Of a stretch of DNA of 64,000 nucleotides, positions 17,910 through 26,926 are shown one piece after another (the stretch's first letter is position 1; every line of letters begins with the position of its first letter). The DNA lies in contig DKML01000005.1 in the NCBI GenBank assembly GCA_002470515.1, positions 124,001 through 188,000 on the forward strand, read 5' to 3'. The notes under the pieces are model-generated. The model had not been told where the DNA came from. It made no database searches and saw only the letters and a program-made list of their open reading frames with translations. The translations under genes and the position numbers were made by a program. This stretch comes from Proteobacteria bacterium UBA7415 (GTDB taxonomy: Bacteria; Pseudomonadota; Gammaproteobacteria; Arenicellales; Arenicellaceae).

Positions 17910-18069
17910 GATTATCCTGATAAACTTACTGAAATGATTTCGGGGTTGCTGCGGTCTTCAAACGGGCTGTATTTAGAGCCTGAATCCAATTGCAATACTT
18001 AGAATAATGACACTAACTTCGAAACTTTGTGTAAACATAACCTAGCTCTATTTACCAACCTGTATTCAT

Positions 18070-18723
18070 ATGACCGCACCGATGCAAGAAATATTACTTC
18101 CAACCAACAAAAAGCAACTTTTTGGTTCTATTAGCGCCTTAGTGCCTAGCGATGCCCATTTTGTTAATGGTCGACCAATCATTGCGCCATACGCCGATGA
18201 ATCAGACTCTGAACTAGATCTTGAGGAAGCGGTACTCGGTCTGGGCTGTTTTTGGGGAGCAGAGCGCAAGTTTTGGAATGTTGACGGAGTTTATTCAACT
18301 GCGGTTGGGTACGCGGCAGGCGCCACGCCAAACCCCACTTATCAGCAGGTATGTTCAGGAGCAACGGGTCATGCAGAAGTTGTATTGATTGTCTTTGACC
18401 GTAATAAGGTCAGTTTTGAAGAGCTCCTCAAGGTGTTTTTTGAGTCGCATAACCCTACACAGGGAATGCGGCAGGGCAATGATATCGGTAGCCAGTATCG
18501 TAGCGGAATATATTGTGTAACAGAGCAGCAACTGCAAACGGCCCGAAAAGTGTCCGAGTCTTATCAAGCTGAGTTAAAGAAAAGTGGTTATCCTGCTGTA
18601 ACCACTGAATCGAAGATGATTAAAAAATTTTATTACGCCGAAGAATATCATCAGCAATACTTAGCTAAAAATCCGGCTGGGTATTGTGGGATTGGAGGCA
18701 CTGGCGTGACGTGTGCCATTTGA
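18070..18723 (+). CDS. msrA: Cytoplasmic peptide-methionine (S)-S-oxide reductase MsrA
   Basis: A second MsrA, 217 residues, of the long E. coli type (212) with about 50 residues before the catalytic core. The active site is GCFWG at 59-63 with catalytic C60; EEYHQQYL and a C-terminal Cys (near residue 215) that can act as resolving cysteine are present. No signal peptide, so cytoplasmic. It faces away from the exported MsrA, with 160 bases between their starts. A hairpin overlaps its stop codon. Confidence 0.93.
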   Translation: MTAPMQEILLPTNKKQLFGSISALVPSDAHFVNGRPIIAPYADESDSELDLEEAVLGLGCFWGAERKFWNVDGVYSTAVGYAAGATPNPTYQQVCSGATGHAEVVLIVFDRNKVSFEELLKVFFESHNPTQGMRQGNDIGSQYRSGIYCVTEQQLQTARKVSESYQAELKKSGYPAVTTESKMIKKFYYAEEYHQQYLAKNPAGYCGIGGTGVTCAI

Positions 18724-18744
18724 TCAATCAACTCGATTGATCAA
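18720..18744 (+). terminator. Hairpin over the msrA stop codon
   Basis: TTGATCAATC (18720-18729) pairs perfectly with GATTGATCAA (18735-18744) across a five-base loop. The TGA stop is inside the left arm. No T-run follows, so termination is uncertain. Confidence 0.4.
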
Positions 18745-19064
18745 GTAAGTAACCGAGTAGTGTCAGAGATATCATTCGAAATCAAAGCGTTTCACCCGAT
18801 TATTCGTCTAGGTTACTTTAGATATTTCGCATAGCTTAGTTGTATCCATAATTTGCGGCAGAACAGCGGGTTTCTGTTGTTATTCAAGCGTTCGAGTGTT
18901 TTATTGGTTTATCCCCCACAAGAGGGCTATTACATAATGAAAACCATACTAAGTAGTTCTGTCTCAATTGAGATATATCGCTTAATCATGAACTCCAGTT
19001 CCAACACACCTTTGGGAATCCGAGCTGCTCGCTGCGGGCGATCTAAATCTAGGAAGGAGCGTAA
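18745..19064. other. Non-coding stretch before the kinase remnant
   Basis: About 320 bases with no supported gene. An 81-codon frame (18853-19098) has no family resemblance and overlaps the start of the kinase remnant in another frame. AGGAAGGAG at 19051-19059 is a strong ribosome-site sequence that now leads to no start codon. Confidence 0.5.
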
Positions 19065-19625
19065 AAGCGGACTGCGTTTTTATGGTGTGGTGGCATAACG
19101 TTATGTGTGTTAGTTCACTTAGCCTTGGGCTATTGGCAATATTCCTATTTTAGAGCCGCGCAGTTCGATGAACGTATTTCGGGCTTAATAGTTGCAGTTG
19201 ATCAAGCGGTTAAAACAGAGGGCTTGATGTTAAGCCAACTCGAGAGCGTTGATCGCTTCAATGATTATTTGGCGCAAAATCAAGGTCTTGAAAGAGTTTA
19301 TCGGTTTGATAAAGTCGATCGTTTCGGCGGAGACTCTAAGCTAGACGCTCCTGCGGATACCTATGGGTAGCACAAGCTTATGATCGAATCGCCGGCGTTA
19401 CGGCAAGCTTTCAGGCGAATGAGTTAAGGGGTATCTCTTAAGGATGATGGAATGGGTTTTAAGGTCTCTAAGCTCACCACTGAAGACGGCCGCTTGGGTG
19501 TGATCGGCTTAAAAGATCGAATAGAGAGTTTGCGCGGAGAATTCAAATTCAACAGTGTGCTTGGTATAGGAACAGCGCTTAAGCTATTGATTATCTTACC
19601 TGAGCTAAAGCAAGGGGACGTCTAA
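19065..19625 (+). pseudogene. Remnant of a NarL-family sensor histidine kinase
   Basis: Two pieces of a sensor kinase remain. The first (19065-19370) encodes a membrane helix (FLWCGGITLCVLVHLALGYW) and about 75 residues of a sensor region. The second (19428-19625) encodes the end of the ATP-binding domain: DDGMGF, LGVIGLKDRIESLRGEF, and a C-terminal LGIGTALKLLIILP run typical of NarX/DegS-like kinases. The histidine box and most of the catalytic domain are gone, and stops separate the pieces. The only start in the first piece, GTG 19107, falls inside the membrane helix. The codon AAG 19065 sits where a start would be, behind AGGAAGGAG. A matching regulator follows. Confidence 0.75.
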
Positions 19626-19714
19626 TAAAGCATTTATTTGGTGGTGCAAATCACTGGATAAATGGTCATAATTGAGCGCATTATATTTGTTTGCTGGGTA
19701 GCTTTTATTTGGGG

Positions 19715-19749
19715 ACGATTTATATGGCAATGAGAGGCATATAAATCGT
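19715..19749. repeat. Perfect 12-bp inverted repeat
   Basis: ACGATTTATATG (19715-19726) and CATATAAATCGT (19738-19749) are perfect complements across an 11-base loop. It lies between the kinase remnant and the regulator gene. It could be an operator, an RNA hairpin, or a scar of the event that broke the kinase. Confidence 0.6.
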
Positions 19750-19885
19750 TTAAAAGCATCTACGCAGGCGACCAAGGCTTATAATGAGCCTGTAATAATT
19801 TTTGGGGATAAGTTGGGATAGCAGTAGGGTGCCTCTTAAAATTGTTCTTTTGTAAAGTTTGCTATCACAAACAGCGACTTTGAAC

Positions 19886-20521
19886 ATGTCGGAATTAATC
19901 AAGACTATTGTAGTTGATGACCACTCTTTGTTTCGCGAGTGCGTGGTTCGCTCGCTCCTTGAGAGCGGATGTTTTGACGTGGTTGCTCAATCAGACAGCC
20001 ACGTAGACGCATTAGAGAAAGTTGCGAGACATACGCCGGATATTGTTCTGCTTGACATCAGTCTACCGGGTGGCGGAATTGGGACAGCGAAGGAAATTGC
20101 AGAGCGTGTGCCGGACACAAAGGTGATTATGCTTACTGTCTCTGAAGCCGAGGATGATGTCCAAGATGCTTTGTTAGCGTACGCCAAGGCTTATGTTTTG
20201 AAAGGCATTCCATCGGGAGAGTTAGTGCCTATCTTGCAAAAAATCAACTCCGGTGAGTCCTACATACCACCGAATTTGGCAGTAGGCTTGCTTAAACGTA
20301 GCCAGCAAGACGCCTATGCCTTTGATTTAAATCGTCGAGAAAAGCAGATTTTGGAAAAACTCGCGGACGGGCTGAGCAATCGTGTGATAGCTGAAACTAT
20401 TCACCTGAGTGAAAAAACAGTCAAACTCTATATGACCCAAATAATGCACAAGCTGCATGTAAGCAATCGAGCTCAAGCCGCGTTGAAAGCACAAGAGATG
20501 TCGCGAGACGAAAATAAATAG
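19886..20521 (+). CDS. NarL/FixJ-type response regulator
   Basis: A two-domain regulator: receiver (about residues 1-120) with phospho-acceptor Asp in VLLDISLPG and Lys in AYVLKG, then a LuxR-type helix-turn-helix (about 145-205: LNRREKQILEKLADGLSNR and SEKTVKLYMTQIMHKL). ATG 19886 gives 211 residues and a natural N-terminus (MSELIKTIVVDDH); the frame opens earlier at TTG 19859. Neither has a clear ribosome site. Its kinase partner is a wreck just upstream, so the regulator is now an orphan or is served by another kinase. Targets are unknown. Confidence 0.85.
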   Translation: MSELIKTIVVDDHSLFRECVVRSLLESGCFDVVAQSDSHVDALEKVARHTPDIVLLDISLPGGGIGTAKEIAERVPDTKVIMLTVSEAEDDVQDALLAYAKAYVLKGIPSGELVPILQKINSGESYIPPNLAVGLLKRSQQDAYAFDLNRREKQILEKLADGLSNRVIAETIHLSEKTVKLYMTQIMHKLHVSNRAQAALKAQEMSRDENK

Positions 20522-20850
20522 GTACTGAATTCAGTAGCCTTAAAAACATTAAGGCCGTACTAAATAGTCTGTAAGATTGTTTTCGCTATTAAATTAAAAT
20601 TGTATATCCATACGACTTTTGCTTTCTAAGTCAGACTTTGGTCTTAGATATTCATTACATTGGCTCCTTCACAAAGAGATTGAATGTGGGTGAAGTAGTG
20701 TCAATGGTTAGGTAGGCCGTAGGATGGCTCAAAAAAACGCTTAGACCTGGTAGGGTTGAGAAGCAAAGCGTGTTTTTGAGAGCCGTTCCGATCCTTTATC
20801 GCTGTACATATTTTAAACGTCTCACAATATGCGCAGATGCCTGAACGATG

Positions 20851-20886
20851 TCTACTCTCTTATCTACTCTCTTATCTACTCTCTTA
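20851..20886. repeat. 12-bp tandem repeat, three copies
   Basis: TCTACTCTCTTA occurs three times without a mismatch (20851, 20863, 20875). Confidence 0.9.
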
Positions 20887-20994
20887 AGAAGTTAAGCCAT
20901 ATTTTTTCGACGCCTTTTTTTAAGCTTAGGCATTATGGCTGAATTAGAGTGGCGGTTTTTTTAAACTACGTTCTGAGCAGTGCTACTTGCTTGC

Positions 20995-21104
20995 TGATAG
21001 TTAGTTGATAGTTAGTTGATAGTTAGTTGATAGTTAGTTGATAGTTAGTTGATAGTTAGTTGATAGTTAGTTGATAGTTAGTTGATAGTTAGTTGATGGT
21101 TAGC
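20995..21104. repeat. 11-bp tandem repeat, nine perfect copies
   Basis: TGATAGTTAGT occurs nine times head to tail without a mismatch (20995-21093), then once with two changes (21094-21104). Identity this high suggests recent copy-number change. There are no spacers, so it is not a CRISPR array. Confidence 0.95.
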
Positions 21105-21255
21105 CGATAACTATAAAGGTCTTTTTCTAGGGCTTTATCCACATTGATATTCTAATGATTGATCTGGTTTTCCGAAACCAAGCCGGGGTGGGGGCTGTCC
21201 AAAAGATGTCGACTAACTGTTTGCCTCTGTTCCTGCTCAGCTCAGCATGGTTGAA

Positions 21256-22305
21256 TCAACTCAGTTGAAAAAAATCTTTTAAGGGTGTCATGTCGTAGTG
21301 AGCAAGCAGTTCGACCATTTGTTGAGCTGCGCCACGAGCATTGATCGCGATTAGCGTGGGACGATCCATTGAGTTAATAAAATCAGCCGTAACTGGAAGC
21401 TTCGCAACCATAACCTCTTTTCCTCGCTTACATCTGTCGACCAACTTCGGGTTTATGTCATAAAATTTACTAACGCCAATACCGTATTTCTCTAGATTGT
21501 CGTGTAGCTTTAGTCCAGTAGGCCCTGCGCCCCAAATGGCTACCGTTTTGACTTTACTTTGCTTTAGGTGATTCGCTAAGTAAAATGCCTTACATTCTAA
21601 AAAGGCATTCCGGTCGTAGCGTTGATCGTTACGTGACAAGCGGTTTGAGTGGTCTCTCCAGCGAAGTAGTGGCTCACTATCAGGCTTCCCAAAGATTGCA
21701 CCCTGAGCGTGAGCGCGCAGAATTAAGTCGTAGTCTTCAGGCCACGCTGAGTCAGAATAACCTCCCATTGATCTGATCAAAGACGTACTCATGAAAAATG
21801 TAGGGTGGGCAAGGCTACATTCAACGAACATCTGTTGTTCAATTTGTTGAGGGCGTCGCTGAGTATTGAGCCAAGTTTGATAGTGATTGAAACCGTCACC
21901 AACAGTATCATCGTCTTTAAATATTTCAACCACTGCCCCAACAATGTCCACGTCAGGATGAGAGCAGTAGTAATCTAGCTGTGTACGAAGTCTATTAGGT
22001 TCAGACAGGTCGTCAGAGTCCATGCGGGCAATCAACGGGTAATTGGCCGCAGAGATGCCTGCATTTAGAGCGTGCACAATGCCAGGCCTAATTCCCAGTG
22101 TTTGTGAATGGATAATCCTAAGACGCTCATCAGCAGGCAGTTCAGAAACGGCTGTGTCGGTCGAATGGTCGTCCACTAGAATCAGTTCAAGTTGTACATT
22201 CTTTTGATCAAGAATGCTCTGTACAGCGGTACCTAAGTAAACCCCACCATTGTGGACCGGCATGATGACGCTGATGGGGGTATTGGGAACTCTGACTTCG
22301 TCCAT
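21256..22305 (-). CDS. Family 2 glycosyltransferase with extra C-terminal domain
   Basis: The N-terminal part (about residues 10-240) is a GT-A family 2 glycosyltransferase: ISVIMPVHNGG near residue 11, LVDDHSTD near 43, and the metal-binding DSDD at 96-99. Residues about 250-349 form another unit beginning VAIWGAGPTGLKLH, a Gly-rich Rossmann-like start seen in C-terminal domains of some sugar methyltransferases. Acceptor and donor are unknown. It lies 56 bases after arsS on the same strand, so a sugar-transfer role in arsenosugar synthesis is possible, but it is longer than the usual arsenosugar glycosyltransferase. Cell-surface polysaccharide synthesis is the alternative. Confidence 0.8.
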   Translation of the reverse strand: MDEVRVPNTPISVIMPVHNGGVYLGTAVQSILDQKNVQLELILVDDHSTDTAVSELPADERLRIIHSQTLGIRPGIVHALNAGISAANYPLIARMDSDDLSEPNRLRTQLDYYCSHPDVDIVGAVVEIFKDDDTVGDGFNHYQTWLNTQRRPQQIEQQMFVECSLAHPTFFMSTSLIRSMGGYSDSAWPEDYDLILRAHAQGAIFGKPDSEPLLRWRDHSNRLSRNDQRYDRNAFLECKAFYLANHLKQSKVKTVAIWGAGPTGLKLHDNLEKYGIGVSKFYDINPKLVDRCKRGKEVMVAKLPVTADFINSMDRPTLIAINARGAAQQMVELLAHYDMTPLKDFFQLS

Positions 22306-22361
22306 GCTTGTTAAGGTGCTCGACTTAACTACAAATTACTAAAGTAAAACTCAAATTGGTT

Positions 22362-23402
22362 CTACGCTAATTCTCCAGAACAACTACTTCCGGCTCCTGC
22401 GGTGCATCCGAAACAATGGCGTTCGGTTGCAATGTCCTTTCCTTCAAGCCCCTGAGGGTTTAAATCCCAGAGATGGCGATTTTTGCCTCCACCTAGCGGC
22501 AGTTCTAACATCTGGTTGAAGTCGCAATCATAAACTCGACCTTCCCAGTCTATATTGATTAAATGGCGGCACATAAGCGCAGACACCGTGCCTGCGTTAA
22601 AATTGTCTACCAGTAATTGTTGGTAGTCTTCGAGCTGGCCATCGCGCCGTAACGAATGCGCAAAGCGGTTGACAGGTAGATTAGTGATGGCTAACAGGCT
22701 GGAGAATGTAATACCAAACTCGCGCCCGAGCATTTCACGGTAGTCCTGCTCCAAACTAGCTTGCGGGGGCGGCAAGAATGCGCCTCCGGGGTTATAGACC
22801 AAATCGAGACTTAACTCTGGATTTGTTCCATAGCCAAGCTCATTAAGTAACTGCAGACCCTTAATGCTTTTATCAAAGACGCCTTTACCTCGTTGTGCGT
22901 CAACATTGTCTTGTGTGTAACAAGGCAGTGAACAGACTAAGCGAATTTTTCGGTCAGCATAAAAATCGGCAAGGTCTTCTTGGCCTGATTCAAACAGAAC
23001 AGTTATGTTGCAGCGGGAGGTGATTTCTATTCCACGTGCAATCAACGCATCACAAAATTGACGAAAATGAGGGTTAAGTTCGGGCGCGCCGCCCGTGAGA
23101 TCAGCCTTTTTAATTGCACTGTCGTCCACCCAACTCAATATTTTCTGCATGCAGTCCCATGTCATAATCTCGGTCCGCTTAGGACCCGCATCTACGTGGC
23201 AATGATGGCACGCTAGGTTACAGAGCTTGCCTAAGTTCATTTGCAGTTCGTTAGGTTTCGCGCGCTTTAATATAATGCTGTGCGCTTCCAACTGCTCAGT
23301 AAACAGTGGTCCGCAATCGGGAATATCTCCGGTGCTTCTGGGTGAGCCACTTTTGGCGTTCTTGGAAACCTTAGTTTCAACAGGTATTGGAATTGCTTGC
23401 AT
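22362..23402 (-). CDS. arsS: Arsenosugar biosynthesis radical SAM protein ArsS
   Basis: A 346-residue radical SAM enzyme. The cluster ligands are C61, C65 and C68 (CNLACHHC). The C-terminal part carries the family's extra Cys-rich segments: CRHLINIDWEGRVYDCDFN (within about 275-293) and the end HCFGCTAGAGSSC. This pattern matches ArsS (DUF3641 type), which in the known pathway uses methylated arsenic and S-adenosylmethionine to make the arsenosugar precursor. No arsM methyltransferase is in the window. The start ATG 23402 has a 45-residue polar leader before the core. Confidence 0.88.
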   Translation of the reverse strand: MQAIPIPVETKVSKNAKSGSPRSTGDIPDCGPLFTEQLEAHSIILKRAKPNELQMNLGKLCNLACHHCHVDAGPKRTEIMTWDCMQKILSWVDDSAIKKADLTGGAPELNPHFRQFCDALIARGIEITSRCNITVLFESGQEDLADFYADRKIRLVCSLPCYTQDNVDAQRGKGVFDKSIKGLQLLNELGYGTNPELSLDLVYNPGGAFLPPPQASLEQDYREMLGREFGITFSSLLAITNLPVNRFAHSLRRDGQLEDYQQLLVDNFNAGTVSALMCRHLINIDWEGRVYDCDFNQMLELPLGGGKNRHLWDLNPQGLEGKDIATERHCFGCTAGAGSSCSGELA

Positions 23403-23455
23403 AGCTAGATACGAGTGTTAGAACGAGTTTGAAAGCTGTGTTTTAAAGCTAGCGC

Positions 23456-24091
23456 TTACTCAAACTGTTTGTCTTTAAATTCACATAGATCACTGATGAT
23501 ACATGAGCCACAGCGAGGTTTGCGTGCAATACAGGTATAGCGACCGTGCAATATTAACCAGTGGTGGGCATCAACTAAGAATTCTACTGGAATAAACTTC
23601 AATAAAGCCTTTTCAACTGCGAGTACGGTTTTACCGGGGGCAATCTTGGTGCGATTAGAGACGCGAAAAATATGCGTATCAACGGCCATAGTGGGATGGC
23701 CAAATGCCGTATTGAGTACCACGTTAGCCGTCTTTCGGCCGACACCTGGCAAAGCCTCTAATGCATCGCGATCGTCAGGAACAATGGAGTTATGCTCACG
23801 TACTAAAAGGTCACATGTTGCGATTACGTTCTTCGCCTTACTATTGTATAAGCCAATAGTCTTGATGTACTCGCTTAGGCCGTCGACGCCCAATGCGTAG
23901 ATGGCTTCGGGCGTGTTGGCGATCGGGTAGAGCTTTGCAGTCGCTTTGTTTACACCTACGTCGGTTGCCTGCGCAGACAGAATTACAGAAATCAGTAGTT
24001 CGAAGTTGCTGCTATAAGCAAGCTCAGTTTTTGGTTCTGGATTTTCAGCTCGAAACCGTGTGAAAATTTCAGTTCTTTTTAACTTATTCAC
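23456..24091 (-). CDS. nth: Endonuclease III (DNA glycosylase/AP lyase)
   Basis: Removes oxidised pyrimidines from DNA and cuts the backbone. All key residues sit at the same numbers as in E. coli: K120 and D138 (catalytic), the hairpin LPGVGRKTANVV, and the iron-sulfur ligands C187, C194, C197 and C203. Length 211 is the same as E. coli. Its start overlaps the end of rsxB by four bases (ATGA), so the two are translated together. Confidence 0.97.
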   Translation of the reverse strand: MNKLKRTEIFTRFRAENPEPKTELAYSSNFELLISVILSAQATDVGVNKATAKLYPIANTPEAIYALGVDGLSEYIKTIGLYNSKAKNVIATCDLLVREHNSIVPDDRDALEALPGVGRKTANVVLNTAFGHPTMAVDTHIFRVSNRTKIAPGKTVLAVEKALLKFIPVEFLVDAHHWLILHGRYTCIARKPRCGSCIISDLCEFKDKQFE

Positions 24092-24807
24092 TCGTTGTCG
24101 CTTGTCTGTTTGGATTTTACTCGGGCAACGGCGGCGGCAATATCAACTTTAATTTGCTCTGTACCAGAATTATTTTGCAATGAGCGCAGTTTCTTTAGAG
24201 AACTTCGCTGCTGAAGCCGTGTTGCTTCACGAGCTAGTTTAGCTTCGGTATTGACTCGCGCTCGTGTTGCATCCTCAGGCGAATAATCAGGCCACCGCCA
24301 ATTCAACTGTGCCGGTTGATCCAGTTGTTGATCAATCATATCGATGCAGTCAACGGGGCAGGGCTCTAAGCAGAGCTCACACCCGGTACAATCTTTTTCG
24401 ATCACCGTGTGCATGCGCTTAGCCATACCGATAATGGCATCGGTAGGGCAGGCTTTAATACACATTACGCAGCCAATACAGCGGTCTTCATCGATTACCG
24501 CTATTTGCTTAGGTCTGTGTTGACCAAATGATGTGTCTAAAGGTTTAGCAGGGGTGCCTAATAGGTTTGCTAGACCCTGAATCGTAATGTCGCCACCAGG
24601 AGGGCACTGGTTAATGTCGGCATCGCCATTAACAACCGCTTGTGCGTAATCGCGGCACCTAGGATAGCTGCATTGGGTGCATTGTGTTTGAGGTAGCCAT
24701 TGATCTACCGCGTCAACGCGAGACTCTAGTGCGCCTCTTTGACCAATCCCTGGGGTATTTTTTTGATCAGCCCTTGGAGCGTTTTCTTGAAGAGTATCTT
24801 GAGGCAT
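24088..24807 (-). CDS. rsxB: RnfB/RsxB-type iron-sulfur protein, soluble form
   Basis: A 239-residue electron-transfer protein with three 4Fe-4S sites: C43, C46, C51, C68 (the RnfB-specific site), then two ferredoxin motifs C110/C113/C116/C120 and C140/C143/C146/C150. Normal RnfB has an N-terminal membrane helix; here residues 1-30 are polar, so the protein is probably soluble. None of the other Rnf genes is in the window. The nth-rsxB-metG order is known in other gammaproteobacteria. A role in keeping the Nth iron-sulfur cluster supplied or reduced is inference from this pairing. Confidence 0.88.
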   Translation of the reverse strand: MPQDTLQENAPRADQKNTPGIGQRGALESRVDAVDQWLPQTQCTQCSYPRCRDYAQAVVNGDADINQCPPGGDITIQGLANLLGTPAKPLDTSFGQHRPKQIAVIDEDRCIGCVMCIKACPTDAIIGMAKRMHTVIEKDCTGCELCLEPCPVDCIDMIDQQLDQPAQLNWRWPDYSPEDATRARVNTEAKLAREATRLQQRSSLKKLRSLQNNSGTEQIKVDIAAAVARVKSKQTSDNE

Positions 24808-24825
24808 ATCAAATATCCAAACGGA

Positions 24826-26874
24826 TTACTTAACCCGCATACCTGGTTGAGCGCCATCGTCTGGGCTCAAGACAAATAAATCGCTGCCTCCGGGGCCAGC
24901 GGCTAACACCATTCCTTCTGATAGGCCAAAGCGCATTTTACGCGGTGCTAGATTGGCTACCATTACAGTGAGCCTGCCTTCCAAGTCTTCTGGGTTGTAA
25001 GCGGATTTGATGCCTGCAAATACATTGCGTGTCTCACCACCAATGTCCAATGTCAGCTGAAGGAGTTTGTCAGCACCTTCTACATGCTCAGCCTTAACAA
25101 TTTTGGCTACGCGTAGGTCGACTTTTGAGAAATCATCGAAATTAACTTCTGGTGAAATTGGATCATCCGCTAATGGACCTGTTGCTTTGGAAGATGTGTC
25201 GTCTTCTTTTTGTGCGGTTTCTAAGTCAGCTTTACTGTCGGTAATCATTGCTTCTATTGCCTCTGGGTCAACCCGAGTCATCATTGGTTTAAAGGAGTTT
25301 ATAGGGTGATCTAGCAAAGATAGGCTGAGATCATTCCATTGTATTGGATCGATGTTTAAAAATTCTTCAGCTTTTTCAGCCAACTGAGGAAGCACTGGTT
25401 TGAGGAGGCCTGCGAGCAATCGAAATGCATTCAGGCCGCTGGTGCAAACCGAATGAACAGTCTCCAAGTTTGCTTCATCTTTAATCATTGCCCAGGGCTT
25501 ATTTTCGTCAATATACTGGTTGGCAAGGTCGGCAAGTTTCATGATGTCGCGCATTGCTGCCGAAAATTCACGGTTTTCATAATGCTGTGCAATAGTCTCG
25601 ACGCTCTCGACCATTGTTGAGTGTAAAGCAGGATCGTGCAGTTGGGCCGCCAGACGTCCATCGAAACGCTTATTAATAAACCCGGCGCAACGCGAAGCTA
25701 TGTTTACGACTTTGCCCACAAGATCAGAATTCACCCGCGCGACGAAATCTTCAAGGTTTAGATCTAGATCAACAACGCTGCTGCTAAATTTGGCCGCAAA
25801 GTAGTAGCGAAGATACTCGGGATCCAAATACTTTAGGTAAGTACGCGCCATAATGAAGGTGCCACGAGACTTCGACATTTTGGCACCGTCTACTGTCAAA
25901 AAGCCGTGTACAAAAACAGCTGATGGCATTTTATAGTCAGTAGCGTGCAAAAGGGCAGGCCAAAACAAGGTATGGAAACGTACGATATCCTTCCCAATAA
26001 AATGAAAAATCTCCGTGTCTGATTCTTTGCGCCAATGCCACTCCCAGTCTTCACCCCGGCGATCGGCCAAGACTTTATGGCTCGCCATGTAACCCACTGG
26101 TGCGTCCAGCCAGACATAGAAATATTTTCCAGGGGCATCAGGGATCTCGAATCCCCAATAGGGTTTATCACGGCTTATGTCCCAATCGATTAAACCGCCT
26201 TCAAACCATTCGTTGAGCTTGTTAGCGATTTCTGGCTGGAGAGCGTCTGAATCGCGCCATTTCTCCAATACTTCAGAAAATTCAGACACTTTGAAAAAAT
26301 AGTGTTCGCTTTCTTTTTCAATCGGCGGTTTGCCTGAGAGCACAGAATACGGATCAATTAGGTCTGTTGTGTCATAAGTGGTGCCACATACTTCGCAGTT
26401 ATCGCCGTATTGATCAGGGCTGGAGCATTTCGGGCAGGTGCCTTTAACATAGCGATCTGGCAAGAACATGCCTTTCTCTTCGTCAAAGGCTTGTTTAATG
26501 ACTTTAACGTCTATGTGTCCACGTTCGCGCAAACTGGTGTACAGAGCAGCGCTTATGGTTTTATTTTCATCGCGGTGTGTGCCGGTGAAATTGTCGAGCC
26601 CTATAGAAAACTCATCAAGGTCAGCCTGATGATTGGTTTCCACTTGATCAATTAATTCTTGTGTTGTGATTCCTTTTTTTTCCGCACTCAACATTATCGG
26701 AGTGCCGTGTTGATCGTCACCGCCAACAAAAATCACATCGTTGCCGCGCATCTCCTGAAAACGCGCCCACAGATCGGCTTGCATAAATCCCACCATATGA
26801 CCTAGGTGTAGATCACCGTTGGCATAAGGCAGTGCATTTGTTATGAGGATGGTTCGTTTATCTGGGCTTGACAT
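24826..26874 (-). CDS. metG: Methionyl-tRNA synthetase
   Basis: Charges tRNA-Met and initiator tRNA. A class I synthetase of 682 residues: HLGH signature at 23-26, zinc-binding CPKC and CEVC segments in the connective domain, KMSKS loop ([11 protein letters not shown]), an anticodon-binding domain, and a C-terminal tRNA-binding (Trbp111-like) domain beginning near residue 580, which supports dimer formation. Length and domain order agree with E. coli MetG. rsxB and nth follow on the same strand with short gaps. Confidence 0.97.
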   Translation of the reverse strand: MSSPDKRTILITNALPYANGDLHLGHMVGFMQADLWARFQEMRGNDVIFVGGDDQHGTPIMLSAEKKGITTQELIDQVETNHQADLDEFSIGLDNFTGTHRDENKTISAALYTSLRERGHIDVKVIKQAFDEEKGMFLPDRYVKGTCPKCSSPDQYGDNCEVCGTTYDTTDLIDPYSVLSGKPPIEKESEHYFFKVSEFSEVLEKWRDSDALQPEIANKLNEWFEGGLIDWDISRDKPYWGFEIPDAPGKYFYVWLDAPVGYMASHKVLADRRGEDWEWHWRKESDTEIFHFIGKDIVRFHTLFWPALLHATDYKMPSAVFVHGFLTVDGAKMSKSRGTFIMARTYLKYLDPEYLRYYFAAKFSSSVVDLDLNLEDFVARVNSDLVGKVVNIASRCAGFINKRFDGRLAAQLHDPALHSTMVESVETIAQHYENREFSAAMRDIMKLADLANQYIDENKPWAMIKDEANLETVHSVCTSGLNAFRLLAGLLKPVLPQLAEKAEEFLNIDPIQWNDLSLSLLDHPINSFKPMMTRVDPEAIEAMITDSKADLETAQKEDDTSSKATGPLADDPISPEVNFDDFSKVDLRVAKIVKAEHVEGADKLLQLTLDIGGETRNVFAGIKSAYNPEDLEGRLTVMVANLAPRKMRFGLSEGMVLAAGPGGSDLFVLSPDDGAQPGMRVK

Positions 26875-26926
26875 AAATGATCAAAGTGTTCGTTTTATGA
26901 TGTGATTATACGGGCTAACTTGTCGT

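Larger units (their letters stand above)
20522..21255. other. 734-bp intergenic region with repeats
   Basis: The largest gene-free stretch of the window, between two convergent genes. It begins with a perfect 14-base palindrome (TACTGAATTCAGTA, 20523-20536) and a seven-bp hairpin (GCCTTAA/TTAAGGC, about 20537-20555). Two tandem repeats lie at 20851-20886 and 20995-21104. I found no coding relic, RNA gene or insertion sequence. Confidence 0.55.

Noticed and set aside
18853..19098. An 81-codon open frame before the kinase remnant
   Set aside because: The protein looks random, overlaps the membrane helix of the kinase remnant in another frame, and lacks a ribosome site.
20995..21104. CRISPR array
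   Set aside because: Copies are contiguous 11-mers with no spacers and no cas genes are nearby.
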